A stretch of 64,000 nt of DNA from Amorphophallus konjac (GCA_022559845.1 CM040123.1:303416642-303480641); one strand, 5' to 3'; positions 47,470-58,609 are shown, counted from the first letter of the stretch. A program made the numbers and translations. Notes: generated by a model from the letters alone, not told the origin.

Positions 47470-47965
47470 TTTTAACACTTCTAATTAAACCCTAATTAGA
47501 AGTTTATATTTGGGGCTTTTCTTTAATTAGGTTTAGTAAGGGTCAATTAGGGCGCAATTAAGTTTCATTGACTAATTTGAAGCGGGAGCATGCTGGTAGT
47601 TAATTAATTCGAAGGGTGATTAAGGGTTAATTGCTAATTAAGGGTTAATTAGTTCATAAAAATTGGGGCTTTTGTCTAAATCGGTTTGTTTAGGCTAAAT
47701 TGAAGTTCAATTAAGCTTCATTGAAGATTTTGGGGTGGGATCATGCTGCCAATTGATTTTTTCAAAAGGTGATTAAGGGGTAAATGATAATTAACGGTTA
47801 ATTAGTATATAAAATTTGGGGCTTTTGTCTAAGTCAGTTTGCTTAGGCTAAATTGAAGCTCAATTAAACTACATTGAAGATTTTGGGGTGGGATCATACT
47901 GGTAATTGATTTTTTGCAAGGGTGATTAAGGGTTACTTGCTAATTAAGGGTTAAGTTTTTAATTG
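47470..47965. repeat. 153-bp tandem repeat in the hAT leader, copy C
   Basis: About three units are marked by aag(c/t)ttcattga-type anchors near 47560, 47713 and 47867, again spaced close to 153 bp. They are in reverse orientation to copies A and B, as expected for a plus-strand copy. Confidence 0.8.
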
Positions 47966-48006
47966 TACTTATACCTTTTTGTGTGTCACTGTCTTAATGC
48001 AGCATC

Positions 48007-50088
48007 ATGCCTAGACGTCAGCAAACACAGGAGCAGCAAGGGCAGGAGGATCCGGGGTGGGCCCACATGTCTTTAATAGATGCTAAGAGAAGAAAGGTGA
48101 AATGCAATTACTGTGGTAAGAAATGTATGGCGGAATTACCAGAGGAAAACAACATTTGGCAGGGGTAAGAGGAGAGGTCAGACAATGTGACAACTGTCCC
48201 CGAGAGGTGCGAGAAGAGATGCGCCAATGCCTTCTGGGAAAAGGGAGAGGGTGCAACAAAGGGCTGAGGATGAGGCTGAAATTGCTGAGGAGATTTCTGG
48301 CAGAAGGGTTAGAAGGGATGATGATGAGGAAGGCACTGAGGATTCTGATCCAGAGCTGACTGAAGCAAGGGAGCGTGAACAAGCCGCTCGAAGGAAAGGG
48401 AAGGGAGCCATGGGATCAGGGACCTATGAGAGTACAGCTGCACGACGTCCTGACGTTGGTGCTGCCCCACATACGCAGGGAACAGGTCCCATGGACAGCT
48501 ATCTGCACAGAAGGCCCCAAGCTACACAACCTAAAATCAAGCAAGCAATGAGAGGGGTCAAAAAATCAGCAGAAGTTGCAGGGCATGCATTTAAATCTAT
48601 TTGCAAATGGTTTTTTCATGCAGGTGTCCCTGCACATGCAGCTTCAAGTGAATATTTCCATCCTATGATAGATGCCATAGCAGATGCTGGCCCTGGCTTG
48701 CAAGCCCCCTCACGTCGAGACATATACGGGCGTGGCCTTGAGGGAGAGCTTGAGGAGCTCCATGATTGGGTTGAAAGCTTCAAGCATATATGGGTGGAGA
48801 GAGGATGCACCATCATGTGTGATGGTTGGACTGGTACCACGAAAAAGTCCATGATAAACTTTTTGGTGTATTGCATCAGCGGTACAGTGTTTGTGAAATC
48901 AGTTGATGCATCAGATTATGAAAAGAATGCAAATTATTTGTTTCATTTGATGGATGGCATGGTAGAACAAATTGGAGAGGAGAATGTTGTGCAGGTGGTG
49001 ACTGATAATGAAGCCAGTTACAAGGCTGCAGGGAAGAAATTGATGCAAAAGCGCAGTCATTTATATTGGCTCCCATGTGCAGCACATTGTCTTGATCTGA
49101 TGCTTGAAGACATAGGGAAGGAAAAGCATGTGAAGAAGACAATTGACAAGGCACAAAAAGTCACACAGTATATCTATGGCCATCCTAGGATACTAAATAT
49201 GTTCAGGGCGCATGCCAGTGGAGGGCGAGATATCATCCGTGCAGGCCCAACCAGATTTGCTTCCAATTTTATTTCTTTGGAGTCTTTGCACAGGTATAAA
49301 ATTGATCTCAATTCTTGATACTTTATCCTTACTGATATGTAGCAGTTGATGCAGCTTCAATTTTCATTTATCTGCACAGGTACAAGAATGAGCTGAAAGC
49401 TTTCATGTACCACAATGCCCTGCGGGAATACATCGACAAGGGCAATGTTGATACACAGATGGATTATCTGGATGTCTGCCACGTCGTGGACGACAACAAA
49501 TTCTGGGACAGGGTGTCACGGTACTTGAAAGTAGTCACACCTCTCGTGAAGGTCCTAAGAATGGTGGATGGCGATGAGAAGAATGATATGGGCTATCTAT
49601 ACGAGGCCATGGACCGTGCCAAATTGGAGTTGCAGCATTCCCTTCCCAAACATTATGCAAAATGGTGGAAAATTATTGACCAGAGATGGGACAACACATT
49701 ACACCATGACTTGCATGCAGCTGGTGAGTGATTAATTGTACTGAAATTGAGGTAATGCCTTTATGTTATTTTATAAATTTTATTTAGTTAATTATACACA
49801 AATGCAGGTTATTTCTTCAACCCTCGATTTATGTACGGTGCCGATGCACATGTTGATGGCGAGGTGCTTCAAGGGACTTTAAAAGTCATTGGTCGTTTAT
49901 CGAGGAATCCAGAAAAGAGACTAGAGGCCGAAGTAGAGGTTCGCCTTTATTTGATACTGTCAATAACATGTATAGAATTTATTTAAGTAGTTATGTTAAT
50001 CTATTACTTTATGTTTGTAGATGAACCATTACAGAATGAGGACTGAGACATATGCTGACTCCCAATTGCAATACGCTGTGGGAAGAGG
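48007..50088 (+). pseudogene. hAT transposase, copy C (lacks hATC domain)
   Basis: The ATG at 48007 gives MPRRQQTQEQQGQEDPGWAH and the first BED cysteines (KVKCNYCGKK). A 1-base loss near 48125 and another near 48240 then shift frame. The main frame 48227-49318 carries TIMCDGWTGTTKKSMI and VVTDNEASYKAAGKK and the SHLYWLPCAAHCLDL region. Later exons follow at about 49380-49723 and 49808-49938, and the last begins at 50022. Splice sites are gcacag|gtataa, gcagctg|gtgagt and gaagtagag|gttcgc. The dimerisation domain is absent because the element is truncated at 50089. Inactive. Confidence 0.85.
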
Positions 50089-50107
50089 GGCCCTACCATA
50101 TGATAAC

Positions 50108-52171
50108 TGATGGGAATCAACACCGAACACTAACTTTTTAGTTTGCATTTGTGACCTTTTATTTGTATTTATATCCTTGGAAAAAACGGGTTTGCAATTG
50201 TAAGACTTTATAAACCAATTTGTTAGTCCTTAAGGATGTTTGGGTTTATTTGTAAAAGTCCAGTAGGTCCAGTAAGGGGCCCCCACCTTCTTCCCCATTG
50301 GTCCACCTAGGCTCTAGGGCCCATGTGGGGCTGGTCAAACGTCCAAGGTGGACTTCTAGAAGACTTGACCATTCAAGGGGACAAAAAGGAGAGAAAGTCC
50401 ATATTCTCTCCCCTTAAAGTCAAGGGGGCGCCCCCCTTAGAAAATGCTTTTTATTTTTATTTTTTTGACCACATGGGGATTAAATCTTCTATCCGTTGTA
50501 TACCCCTCCCCTAACCTAGATCTGAGGATAGTTTAGGTCATTTTGTATTTCATATAAATACCTTGTATTTCTCATTTTGATAGAATTAATGGAAGAAATT
50601 TTGTGAAATTGCCAAGAGCAAGGCCCAAGGGTGCCCTCCTCCTCTCTCCTCTCTCCCCCTTGCAGATGGATTTCTGCCAATTCTAGAGGTGTGAAGCCTC
50701 CCCCATCTCCCCCTCTCTGAGTGACACGCTCAGCACCGCCGCCACCTTCGTGCCGCCATCGCACCGCCACCGCCATCGCCGGAGTTCTGTCCAAATCAGG
50801 GCAGAGGTCCCTTGTCCGAATTTGCTCTCCCAAACTCCAGATCTAACCAAGCTGAAATTTTGAGGGTAGGTTCACCACATAAATCCCCATCTCCAGAAAA
50901 ATTCCCCCGATTTTAAACCTTCATTTCATTTTCGTTTCTCGTTAAGCTTCTAGACCTACACAGATCTGTCCCTGTGCAGATCTTGTTACAGCAGCCCTGT
51001 TCTTCCTTTGTTCGACCCCCTTAACCATTTCTGATTGAGCTCAAATTTGAACTGAGTGCTCTGCCCACCAATACCCACCTCCATAATTTTTTTCACAAAT
51101 TTAGGAGTTATTTTTCCCCTCTGAAAAATTAAAACTCAGACCAAAATCTGTTCTGTCCTGTGCAATCCAGATCCGACCCCTGTCCAGTCAAAAATCCATT
51201 TCCCCTGTCAAACCACCTCTAGAAAATCCACAAAAAAATATTTGCGTGTTCCTCTCTTTCCCCTCTATCTCCCATAAAATTCCCAGCCTCCAGATCCGCC
51301 ACTTTCCCTTCGGTCAACTCTCATTCTCAGGCAGATCCAAATCTGCCCTGCCAGATCTAGTTCTGTGAACTAGCAGGTTGTAAATTCGACCAAGGCCATT
51401 ACAGAGACAGACAAAATTCCTTCTCTGGCCCTGGGTCGTAGCTCTCTGAAAGAGCTTTCCAACGGCGCCAGTCTCGCGTCAATCAGAGGTCGGAGCTGAT
51501 CGCAGCAGCCGTTCTCGCCGGGTCACGCGCTGCAGGAATAGAAGAAACAGCTCGTGGACAGCACGCAACAATCACCCCCAGGCCGGCCGCCTCGCCTTCC
51601 ACAAGGCGAACTAGCACGTCGCCTTCCCAGGGAACGTCCCTCCAGGAGTCACCATCGCAGCAGTACCATCCCCGGCCCACTCGGCCCACCTGCCAGCACG
51701 GTTGCCGGCACGCGCTACCACCGGAGTTGTCCAAATTGCTGTCCGTCAACCCAAGATCGGTCCTCCCGGGCCCCTTTGTAACCCTTTAGCTCCCTGCGTG
51801 GAGTAGGCAGTAAATTCATTTCTGTAATTATTGTAATATTTTTACCGGGAGTTACCGTACTTGGCCGGAGTCGTCTTCCCCACGCCCGGAGCGTGGAGGT
51901 ACACTCGCCACCCTCCTCGTAGGCATTTGCTTTACTCGTATACATTTTTATATGCCGCTGCTAGAGTGATAAGAACGTAGTCCGTTATATCAATTTTATC
52001 ACTGCTGCGAGAGAGTGAGTGTGACCCGTCCCGTGACTCAATCCGAGTACACGCGGAAGAGCCGACTACCCGACTTATTGCCGATTCCTCAACCGCGCAC
52101 GATCCCGCGTTTCCCTCGCTTAGGGACAAGTTGCGAGCTAGAGTCCCAGGTCGCATGTCCGTCCCACATCA
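50108..52171 (+). repeat. 5' LTR of the LARD
   Basis: It starts TGATGGGAATC and ends CACATCA. It holds an inverted repeat AAGGGGG/CCCCCTT (50422-50438) and a TATA box CATATAAATA at 50551-50560, 113 bp downstream. Confidence 0.95.
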
Positions 52172-52174
52172 AAT

Positions 52175-52190
52175 TGGTATCAGAGCGGAA
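52175..52190 (+). other. Primer binding site of the LARD (tRNA-iMet)
   Basis: TGGTATCAGAGCGGAA lies 3 bases (aat) after the LTR end. The first 12 bases match initiator tRNA-Met. Confidence 0.9.
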
Positions 52191-52389
52191 GGTTGAGTCT
52201 AGGGTAGTTTTGGTTAAAAACAAAAAAAAAGTGTCTAAGTCTAGGTGTCGCATTTGCATTCCTTTATTCGGTATATCAAAAGGTGTTGCCCGAACGTTAG
52301 GTTACGCCTATCGGGAAGGTCGCACATTTGCGAGAGAGGATCTCCGGATCCCGTAACTCCACCACGTACCGTCTATTGGTTGAGTCTAG

Positions 52390-53595
52390 GTGTGTAGTCG
52401 AGTCGGCATTCCAACTTGCATTGTCATTTTACGGCCGTGTCTAGTGTCTTGTCACCAACTGTCGGCATGGCCATCTTATAGCTCCCCGTGTCCCATGGAT
52501 ACCCAAAAGCACACATCTTATGCATGGTGGCGATACGCCCAAAGATGGGAGGCCCAACCCCACCACCCCCGTAGGCCCACAACCCGGGACTTCTATGGCT
52601 CCAAAGTCCCGAGTGACTACCTAGAGTGGGAAGCCGCTATGGACACATACTTTGAGTGTTACATTATGTCCGATGCCATGCAAGTCGACTTAGCCACAAG
52701 GCGACTCTTTTACGAAGCCGCCGAAACATGGAGGGACATAGAATATTTGAGGGAAATTAGGAGGCAAAGGCCTATAGAGTCGTGGCGAGAGATGAAGGGC
52801 GAGCTTAGGAGGGTCTACCTACCCGGCCCAGTCACCTCCAACCGACCCCACCCAATCTCTTCCAATCAAGTGGGTCATAGCCGGAGGCAAAGAGCCCCAC
52901 ATGTAGACGAGCCTAAGCACAATGGGCGAGACCATCACGATACCCCTACTCCAAACCCGACCATTGCCGAACTTTTCAAAACCATTTCGGATCGGTTGGA
53001 TAGGATGTGTACTCAAATTGACGGATTCCTGCCCGAGCCTCACATCCCGGAGCCACCCCAAGGACCTCTTCCCCTCGAGGAGGACAGTCCTTCCCCACCC
53101 ATGAGAGCTCCATTGCCATCACCCTCACCTTCCGATCTTTATTCGGAGCCATCTCATTTGGAACCAACTCAACCCGAGCCACCCGTGTTTCTAACGGAAA
53201 CGCTTTTCATCACTGAGCCACTACTTAGCTGGCTCAAGATAGGCTTGGTCCCACCTTCCTATCCATCCATGGACCCTACACTACCATTAGTGACCGTCAA
53301 CTCCTTCCATACCACATTCCGGTCTAGTCACCATGTGGATACATTGGATGACCTTTTTACGGGATTAGACCGACAGTTGCAGTTGACGCACTTATTGGCC
53401 CAGGTTTCGACCAACCCACAGGTCGTAGCTTCACCCATCCCGCTTTGGGGTCCATTACCTCCGTGTGCACCGTGGGTCATGTCACCACAGAGGTCCTCTT
53501 ATTCCTCCCCACGCCGGCTGAGCCCGACTTCATACCCTATTGCCCGAGGGAGGAACCATACCTTCTCTATGAGATCACCGTCCCACTTACCATAA
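52390..53595 (+). CDS. LARD gag-like protein
   Basis: The frame has 401 codons; the likely true start is the internal ATG at 52498 (MDTQKHTSYAWWRY). Residues DYLEWEAAMDTYFECYIM, ATRRLFYEAAETWRDIEY and SWREMKGELRRVYLPGP match the retrotrans_gag fold (Trp/Tyr spacing). A Pro/Ser-rich second half follows. No zinc knuckle or protease site is seen. Such proteins form capsids for the element RNA (family knowledge). The last 150 bases overlap a second frame (53445-53816), so the original ORF was probably longer and is now frame-shifted. Confidence 0.7.
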   Translation: MCSRVGIPTCIVILRPCLVSCHQLSAWPSYSSPCPMDTQKHTSYAWWRYAQRWEAQPHHPRRPTTRDFYGSKVPSDYLEWEAAMDTYFECYIMSDAMQVDLATRRLFYEAAETWRDIEYLREIRRQRPIESWREMKGELRRVYLPGPVTSNRPHPISSNQVGHSRRQRAPHVDEPKHNGRDHHDTPTPNPTIAELFKTISDRLDRMCTQIDGFLPEPHIPEPPQGPLPLEEDSPSPPMRAPLPSPSPSDLYSEPSHLEPTQPEPPVFLTETLFITEPLLSWLKIGLVPPSYPSMDPTLPLVTVNSFHTTFRSSHHVDTLDDLFTGLDRQLQLTHLLAQVSTNPQVVASPIPLWGPLPPCAPWVMSPQRSSYSSPRRLSPTSYPIARGRNHTFSMRSPSHLP

Positions 53596-53816
53596 GTGAT
53601 GAAGGTGACCACCTACACCTTCAAGAATTCCAAAATTGGGACCGTGACCTATGGGAGCCCAGTTCGAGAGGTGATACTTTCTTTGATCCCTTCGACCCAT
53701 TCTCTAGTGAACCCCTTGACCCACTACTTTTACTCCACTTTTTCGAGGGAGTCCACTATCACACCTCTTCCCCACGGGCCGGGCCATCTACACCCACCAA
53801 GCCCGTTCACGGGTGA
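53445..53816 (+). pseudogene. LARD second frame (C-terminal continuation of gag-like ORF)
   Basis: Its 123 residues are Pro/Asp/Phe-rich (PTPAEPDFIPYCPREEPYLL, DPFDPFSSEPLDPLLLL). After a stop at 53817 the same frame stays protein-like to about 53990. It is best read as the rest of the gag-like protein after a frameshift between 53440 and 53595. A programmed frameshift is possible, but no slippery heptamer is obvious. Confidence 0.45.
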
Positions 53817-53990
53817 TATACACCTACATATAGGGATGATGTAGAAGTTGCATCCAACCCTCCTGGCCCACCCAAACCTCCCAAATCCAAAAGACCATCC
53901 CATGATTGTACCGACATTTGGTTGCGTCTTTTGTATGCATACACATTCGGATGTCCTAGTCCACCATTTCATATGTATGGGTCGGACTAA

Positions 53991-54456
53991 CAGTAGGTTT
54001 GTTTAGGGTCATGTGTGAGTCCGTGTTTTTCTTTCGAGTGCATAGTGAGTCTGCATGCATCGAGTCGAGTCAGTCTCATGTCAACTCGCGATGTTAGTCC
54101 CTTTCGAGTGCGAGGCAAGTCGGATCTATTGCGTACGTTGGAGACTTGTCGGAATTTGGGATCGGCTCTACCACAACATATCGGATCTAGTCACATAAAG
54201 GGACCCAGCGGTGATTCCTAGTGAGTCTTCGAGCCGCCTTCTCCCCTTTGAGAGTGACCCCACCCCGGAGTGTCCACCTTTAGCCTCATTCCCACAGCAG
54301 CGTGAGCATATCGAATCTATACGGGATGAGCAGGTGTCGATTACTTGGAGTGGAGCGTACTCCGCGCTTCCAGGTTCGGTGACGGATTCGCAGGAGCCAC
54401 ACGAGCAGTCGCACCCATTACTCGACGGGGTCGAGTTCTTCTCACCCGGGAAGAAT
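53991..54456. other. LARD 3' interior
   Basis: No intact frame. The plus-strand reading near 54211-54459 is Ser/Glu-rich (SESSSRLLPFESDPTPECPP) and may be more decayed ORF. A weak purine stretch (gggaagaa) precedes the 3' LTR and is the only candidate polypurine tract. Confidence 0.4.
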
Positions 54457-56533
54457 TGATGGGAATCAACACCGAGCACTAACTTTTTAGTTTACATTTG
54501 TGACCTTTTATTTGCATTTATATCCTTAGGAAAACGGGTTTGCAATTGTAAGACTTTATAAGTCAATTTGTTAGTCCTTAAGGATGTTTGGGTTTATTTG
54601 TAAAAGTCCAGTAGGTCCAACAAGGGGCCCCCACCTTCTTCCCCATTGGTCCACCTAGGCTCTAGGGCCCATGTGGGGCTGGTCAAATGTCCAAGGTGGG
54701 CTTCTAGAAGACTTGACCATTCAAGGAGACAAAGAGGAGAGAAAGTCCATATTCTCTCCCCTTAAAGTCAAGGGGGCGCCCCCCTTAGAAAATGCTTTTT
54801 ATTTTTATTTTTTTGACCACATGGGGATTAAATCTTCTATCCCTTGTATACCCCTCCCCTAGCCTAGATCTGAGGATAGTTTAGGTCATTTTGTATTTCA
54901 TATAAATACCTTATATTTCTCATTTTGATAGAATTAATGGAAGAAATTTTGTGAAATTGCCAAGAGCCATGCCCAAGGGTGCCCTCCTCCTCTCTCCTCT
55001 CTCCCCCTTGCAGATGGATTTCTGCCAATTCTAGAGGTGTGAAGCCTCCCCCATCTCCCCCTCTCTGAGTGAGACGCTCAGCACCGCCGCCGCCGCCTTC
55101 GTGCCGCCATCGCACCGCCACCGCCATCGCCGGAGTTCTGTCCAAATCAGGACAGAGGTCCCTTGTCCGAATTTTCTCTCCCAAACTCCAGATCTGACAA
55201 AACTGAGATTTTGAGGGTAGGTTCCCCACATAAATCTTCATCTCCAGAAAAATTCTCCCGATTTTAAACCTTCATTTCATTTTTCGTTTCTCTTTAAGCT
55301 TCTAGACCCACACAGATCTGTCCCTGTGCAGATCTTGTTACAGCAGCCATGTTCTTCCTTTGTTCGACCCCCTTAACCATTTCTGATTGAACTCAAATTT
55401 GGACTGGGTGTTCTGCCCACCAATACCCACCTCCATAAATTTTTTCACGAATTTAGGAGTTATTTTTCCCCTCTGAAAAATTAAAACTCAGGCCAAAATC
55501 TGTTCTGTCCTGTGCAGTCCAGATCCGACCCCTGTCCAGTCAAAAATCCATTTCCCCTGTCAAACCACCTCTAGAAAATCCAAAAAAAATATTTGCGTGT
55601 TCCACTCTTTCCCCTCTATCTCCCATAAAATTCCCAGCCTCCAGATCCGCCACTTTCCCTTCGGTCAACTCTCATTCTCAGGCAGATCCAAATCTGTCCT
55701 GCCAGATCTGGTTCTGTGAACCAACCGGTTGTAAATTCGACCAAGGCCATTACAGAGACAGACAAAATTCCTTCTCTAGCCCTGGGTCATAGCTCTCTGA
55801 AAGAGCTTTCCAACGGCGCCAGTCTCGCGTCAATCAGAGGTCGGAGCTGATCGCAGCAGCCGTTCTCGCCGGGTCACGCGCTGCAGGAACAGAAGAAACA
55901 GCTCGTGGACAACACGCAACAATCACCCCCGGGCCGGCTGCCTCGCCTTCCACAAGGCGAACCAGCACGTCGCCTTCCCAGGCGACGTCCCTCCAGGAGC
56001 CACCGTCGCAGCAGTACCATCCCTGGCCCACTCGGCCCACCAGTCAGGACGTGGACCCCACGGTTGCCGGCACATTCTACCACCGGAGTTGTCCAAATTA
56101 TTGTCCGTCAACCCAAGATCGATCCTCCCGAACCCCTTTGTAGCCCTTTACCTCCCTGTGTGGAGTGGGCAGTAAATTCATTTCTGTAATTATTGTAATA
56201 TTTTTACCGGGAGTTACCGTACTTGGCCGGGGTCGTCTTCCCCACGCCCGGAGCGTGGAGGTACACTCGCCACCCTCCTCGTAGGCATTTGCTTCACTCG
56301 TATACATTTTTATATGCCGCTGCTAGAGTGATAGGAACGTAGCCCGTTATATCAATTTTATCACTGCTATGAGAGAGTGAGTGTGACCTGTCCCATGACT
56401 CAATCCGAGTACACGCGGAAGAGCCGACTACCCGACTCATTGCCGGTTCCTCAACCGCGCACGATCCCGCGTTTCCCTCGCTTAGGGACGAGTTGCGAGC
56501 TAGAATCCCAGGTCGCGTGTCCGTCCCGCATCA
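54457..56533 (+). repeat. 3' LTR of the LARD
   Basis: It matches the 5' LTR throughout with scattered substitutions and small indels. It repeats the palindrome (54770-54786) and the TATA box (54899-54908) and ends CGCATCA at 56533. Confidence 0.95.
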
Positions 56534-56538
56534 ATAAC

Positions 56539-57399
56539 AACTCCACTCATGTTTCATGTCATCTGAGATCTTGAAAGTTCGAGAGCATTTTCACTCCCCT
56601 GAAAATGAAGCAGTGAATGACCACAGATCCGGAATATAGGTGAAAATGTGTAACCATTGACTATTTGATGTTTTCGGTGCAGTGCCTTTCCTATACTATA
56701 CGATATTGAAAAGGCACTGACTGAATAAGCTGAACAAGTAGAGAACCTGTTCTAAAGATATATGTGCGAAAACTGTGACTCGTAAAAAATTACATTAATT
56801 TTACATGGAAGTACTTCATTCCATGACTATTCCTTTATCTAAGCATAACTAGCCAGATTAAATGTAGGATGAAATGTAAGATATGGACAAAATCTAAAGA
56901 GGGAAAGTGATGCAGCTTAAAAAAATTAACTAATCAAGTTGGGTCAGGCCCATGGTATGTTGATCAACTATATTAAGTTTTCACTGTTTTTCTCTGTCCA
57001 GGTAATTCAAATTGCTCACTGGGGCCCAAGTATCAATAATAGGTCTTCCTTCAAAAAGATCTTGTTGAAGAAGTAAAACAAAGCAGCAAAAGGATAATAT
57101 CTGGAAAGAATATTGTCCACAAATACGAAGGTAAAGCAGCCGCAATTACTTATGCAGTATTTACTTCTGATCACATCATACACTGAAGGGACACTATTTC
57201 TATCATGGATAAATTCTAACTGTATTCAGTTCATACCATAGGAACCTCTAGAATGCTAGTGTTGATTCGTGATGACTGAGTCACCACCATTATCACATAT
57301 CAGATAGCATGGTTAATTGAGACTTCATGAATTTGTTTTCTGTTTTTCAGTAAAAGGAGAAATAATTGAGAATTGAGTCAATGGTGTGGCTCATAGTAC
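56539..57399. other. RecQ intron sequence, nothing recognised
   Basis: AT-rich intron DNA between the LARD and the zinc-domain exon. No coding segment with flanking splice sites and family similarity was seen on either strand. Confidence 0.6.
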
Positions 57400-57533
57400 C
57401 TGGTGATAAAGACAGGAGAGAGCCCAGACTTCTTGCCATTGCTTGAAAACTGACCAAGTTTCTGAAGAGATACGGAAACCATGCCAGGATGTTTGCATGC
57501 ATCACAAGTCTTTTGACAAAGTGACGCAGAGAC
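57400..57533 (-). CDS. RECQL3: RecQ helicase gene, second half of the RecQ zinc-binding domain
   Basis: Acceptor aaaggcag, then VSASLCQKTCDACKHPGM, then SLQKLGQFSSNGKKSGLSP and VFIT plus two bases, then donor gtacta. The cysteines of CQKTCDAC complete the RecQ zinc-binding site begun in the upstream exon. Length 134 bp. The next coding exon is at 46395, so the intron is about 11.0 kb and contains hAT copy C and the LARD element. Confidence 0.93.
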
Positions 57534-57618
57534 CTGCCTTTCACAGTAACATATAACTAATTTATACGTCACGATAGGAAAAGAGAAGAGCAAGCGTGGA
57601 AGTTCACACTTTTAATAC

Positions 57619-57684
57619 CTTCTCTCCAAAACTTTCTAGAATTTGTTTTCTACGACAGCTAGGCTCTTCACAGTACTCCACCAT
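57619..57684 (-). CDS. RECQL3: RecQ helicase gene, first half of the zinc-binding domain
   Basis: Acceptor tatccag, then MVEYCEEPSCRRKQILESF and GEK, then donor gtatta. 66 bp, 22 codons, phase 0 at both ends. YCE...CRRK...FGE is the RecQ zinc-binding signature with two zinc-ligand cysteines. Confidence 0.95.
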
Positions 57685-57759
57685 CTGGATACAACAGACA
57701 TTCAGCACTCTCAAATATAGTTGATGAATATCTGCTTAATACAAATTTATTGAATGTAC

Positions 57760-57852
57760 CCGAGCGAAGTCTTCTAAGGACTTCTCTACTAGGTCATTTG
57801 ATGAAGCTGAAGACTTCTGCTTCTTTGTCCCAGCATTTCTTATAATAAATTC
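57760..57852 (-). CDS. RECQL3: RecQ helicase gene, linker exon
   Basis: Acceptor tttgatag, then EFIIRNAGTKKQKSSASS and NDLVEKSLEDFAR, then donor gtacat. 93 bp, exactly 31 codons, phase 0 at both ends. It links helicase motif VI to the zinc-binding domain and has the Ser/Lys-rich linker of plant RECQL3. Confidence 0.93.
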
Positions 57853-57929
57853 CTATCAAACAACATCCAGATACTCAATCATCTATAGTTACTTGGATAA
57901 AGAGGAAATATTCTTTTATGGAAAATTAC

Positions 57930-58068
57930 CATTCTTCTACGGTCGTCCAGACCATAATACAACAAACTTCTTGAAGGCAAATGATCCCGTCCAGCTCTGC
58001 CTGACTCTTGATAAAAGGATTCCATTGACTTTGGAATATTGTAATGAAAGACAAACCGAACATCCTTT
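57930..58068 (-). CDS. RECQL3: RecQ helicase gene, helicase motif VI exon
   Basis: Acceptor atagacag, one base completing a split codon, then [20 protein letters not shown], then [19 protein letters not shown] and LDDRRRM, then donor gtaatt. QESGRAGRD is helicase motif VI, which carries the arginine finger. The protein is a 3'-5' superfamily 2 DNA helicase acting in the nucleus in DNA repair and recombination (family knowledge). The preceding exon should encode ...AFGMGIDR, and I did not find it up to 64000. Exons and splice sites are intact, so the gene is probably functional. Confidence 0.95.
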
Positions 58069-58609
58069 CTGTCTATGCCCTACATAAGTAGAAGATAGTT
58101 TTCTAACAACCAATGAACAAGCGAAACATTTTTTATTTAGTACTTTTTCTCACCAGACTAACAATATACAGATAGTGGGAAATCTTCCAAATTAAGGAAA
58201 AGCACATACCATTCTGTAAAAGCAATCCATGTTTAAGTACATGAGCAGGCACCAGATTCCAACAAGGATCAACCAAAGAAATTGAGACACAAGTTACTCA
58301 AGTTAATTGCAAGACTAAGAAAACCAACAGGGTATTAAAGATAGTCTGCAAAAGAGAACTTCCTAAGCAGCCGATGAAAAATTCATTGTAATCATATTAT
58401 CTAATTTATTGTCCATTGCTCATGGTAAACACCTATGGTTTATCCAGTATATAGGCATGATGCAATCTATCCGATCTTCTTGACAAGTTACAAATACAAT
58501 GCAAAAGCATACATACTCAAATAACAGGTGTTATCAACTAGATCAAGGATCAAGAGAGCTAGTGAGTCAGAACAGTACTACAAAACTATTATAAAAAAGG
58601 ACATGAGAT
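58069..58609. other. RecQ intron sequence, nothing recognised
   Basis: AT-rich stretch upstream of the motif VI exon in gene direction. The ...AFGMGIDR exon expected here was looked for and not found. Confidence 0.55.

Larger units (their letters stand above)
46677..50089 (+). mobile_element. hAT transposon copy C, right end missing
   Basis: The left end is CATGGTTGGCGGTTTCGG with dense TTTCGGCCGAAAC palindromes. The leader, CTG-rich tract, 153 bp repeats and transposase exons follow in plus orientation. Homology stops in the exon before hATC (after gctgtgggaagag). The left flank is cccctacc, and gccctacc appears at 50090-50097 right after the break. This may be the old target duplication, kept after a deletion that removed the right part. 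Confidence 0.85.
50108..56533 (+). mobile_element. Non-autonomous LTR retrotransposon (LARD type) in the RecQ intron
   Basis: Complete element of 6426 bp with two LTRs (50108-52171 and 54457-56533), TG...CA ends, an iMet primer site and a perfect 5 bp duplication ataac (50103-50107 and 56534-56538). The LTRs differ by a few percent at a glance, so it is older than the chromovirus. The interior (2.3 kb) encodes only gag-like proteins. RT, integrase and protease are absent, so it would need enzymes from another element. Confidence 0.95.
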
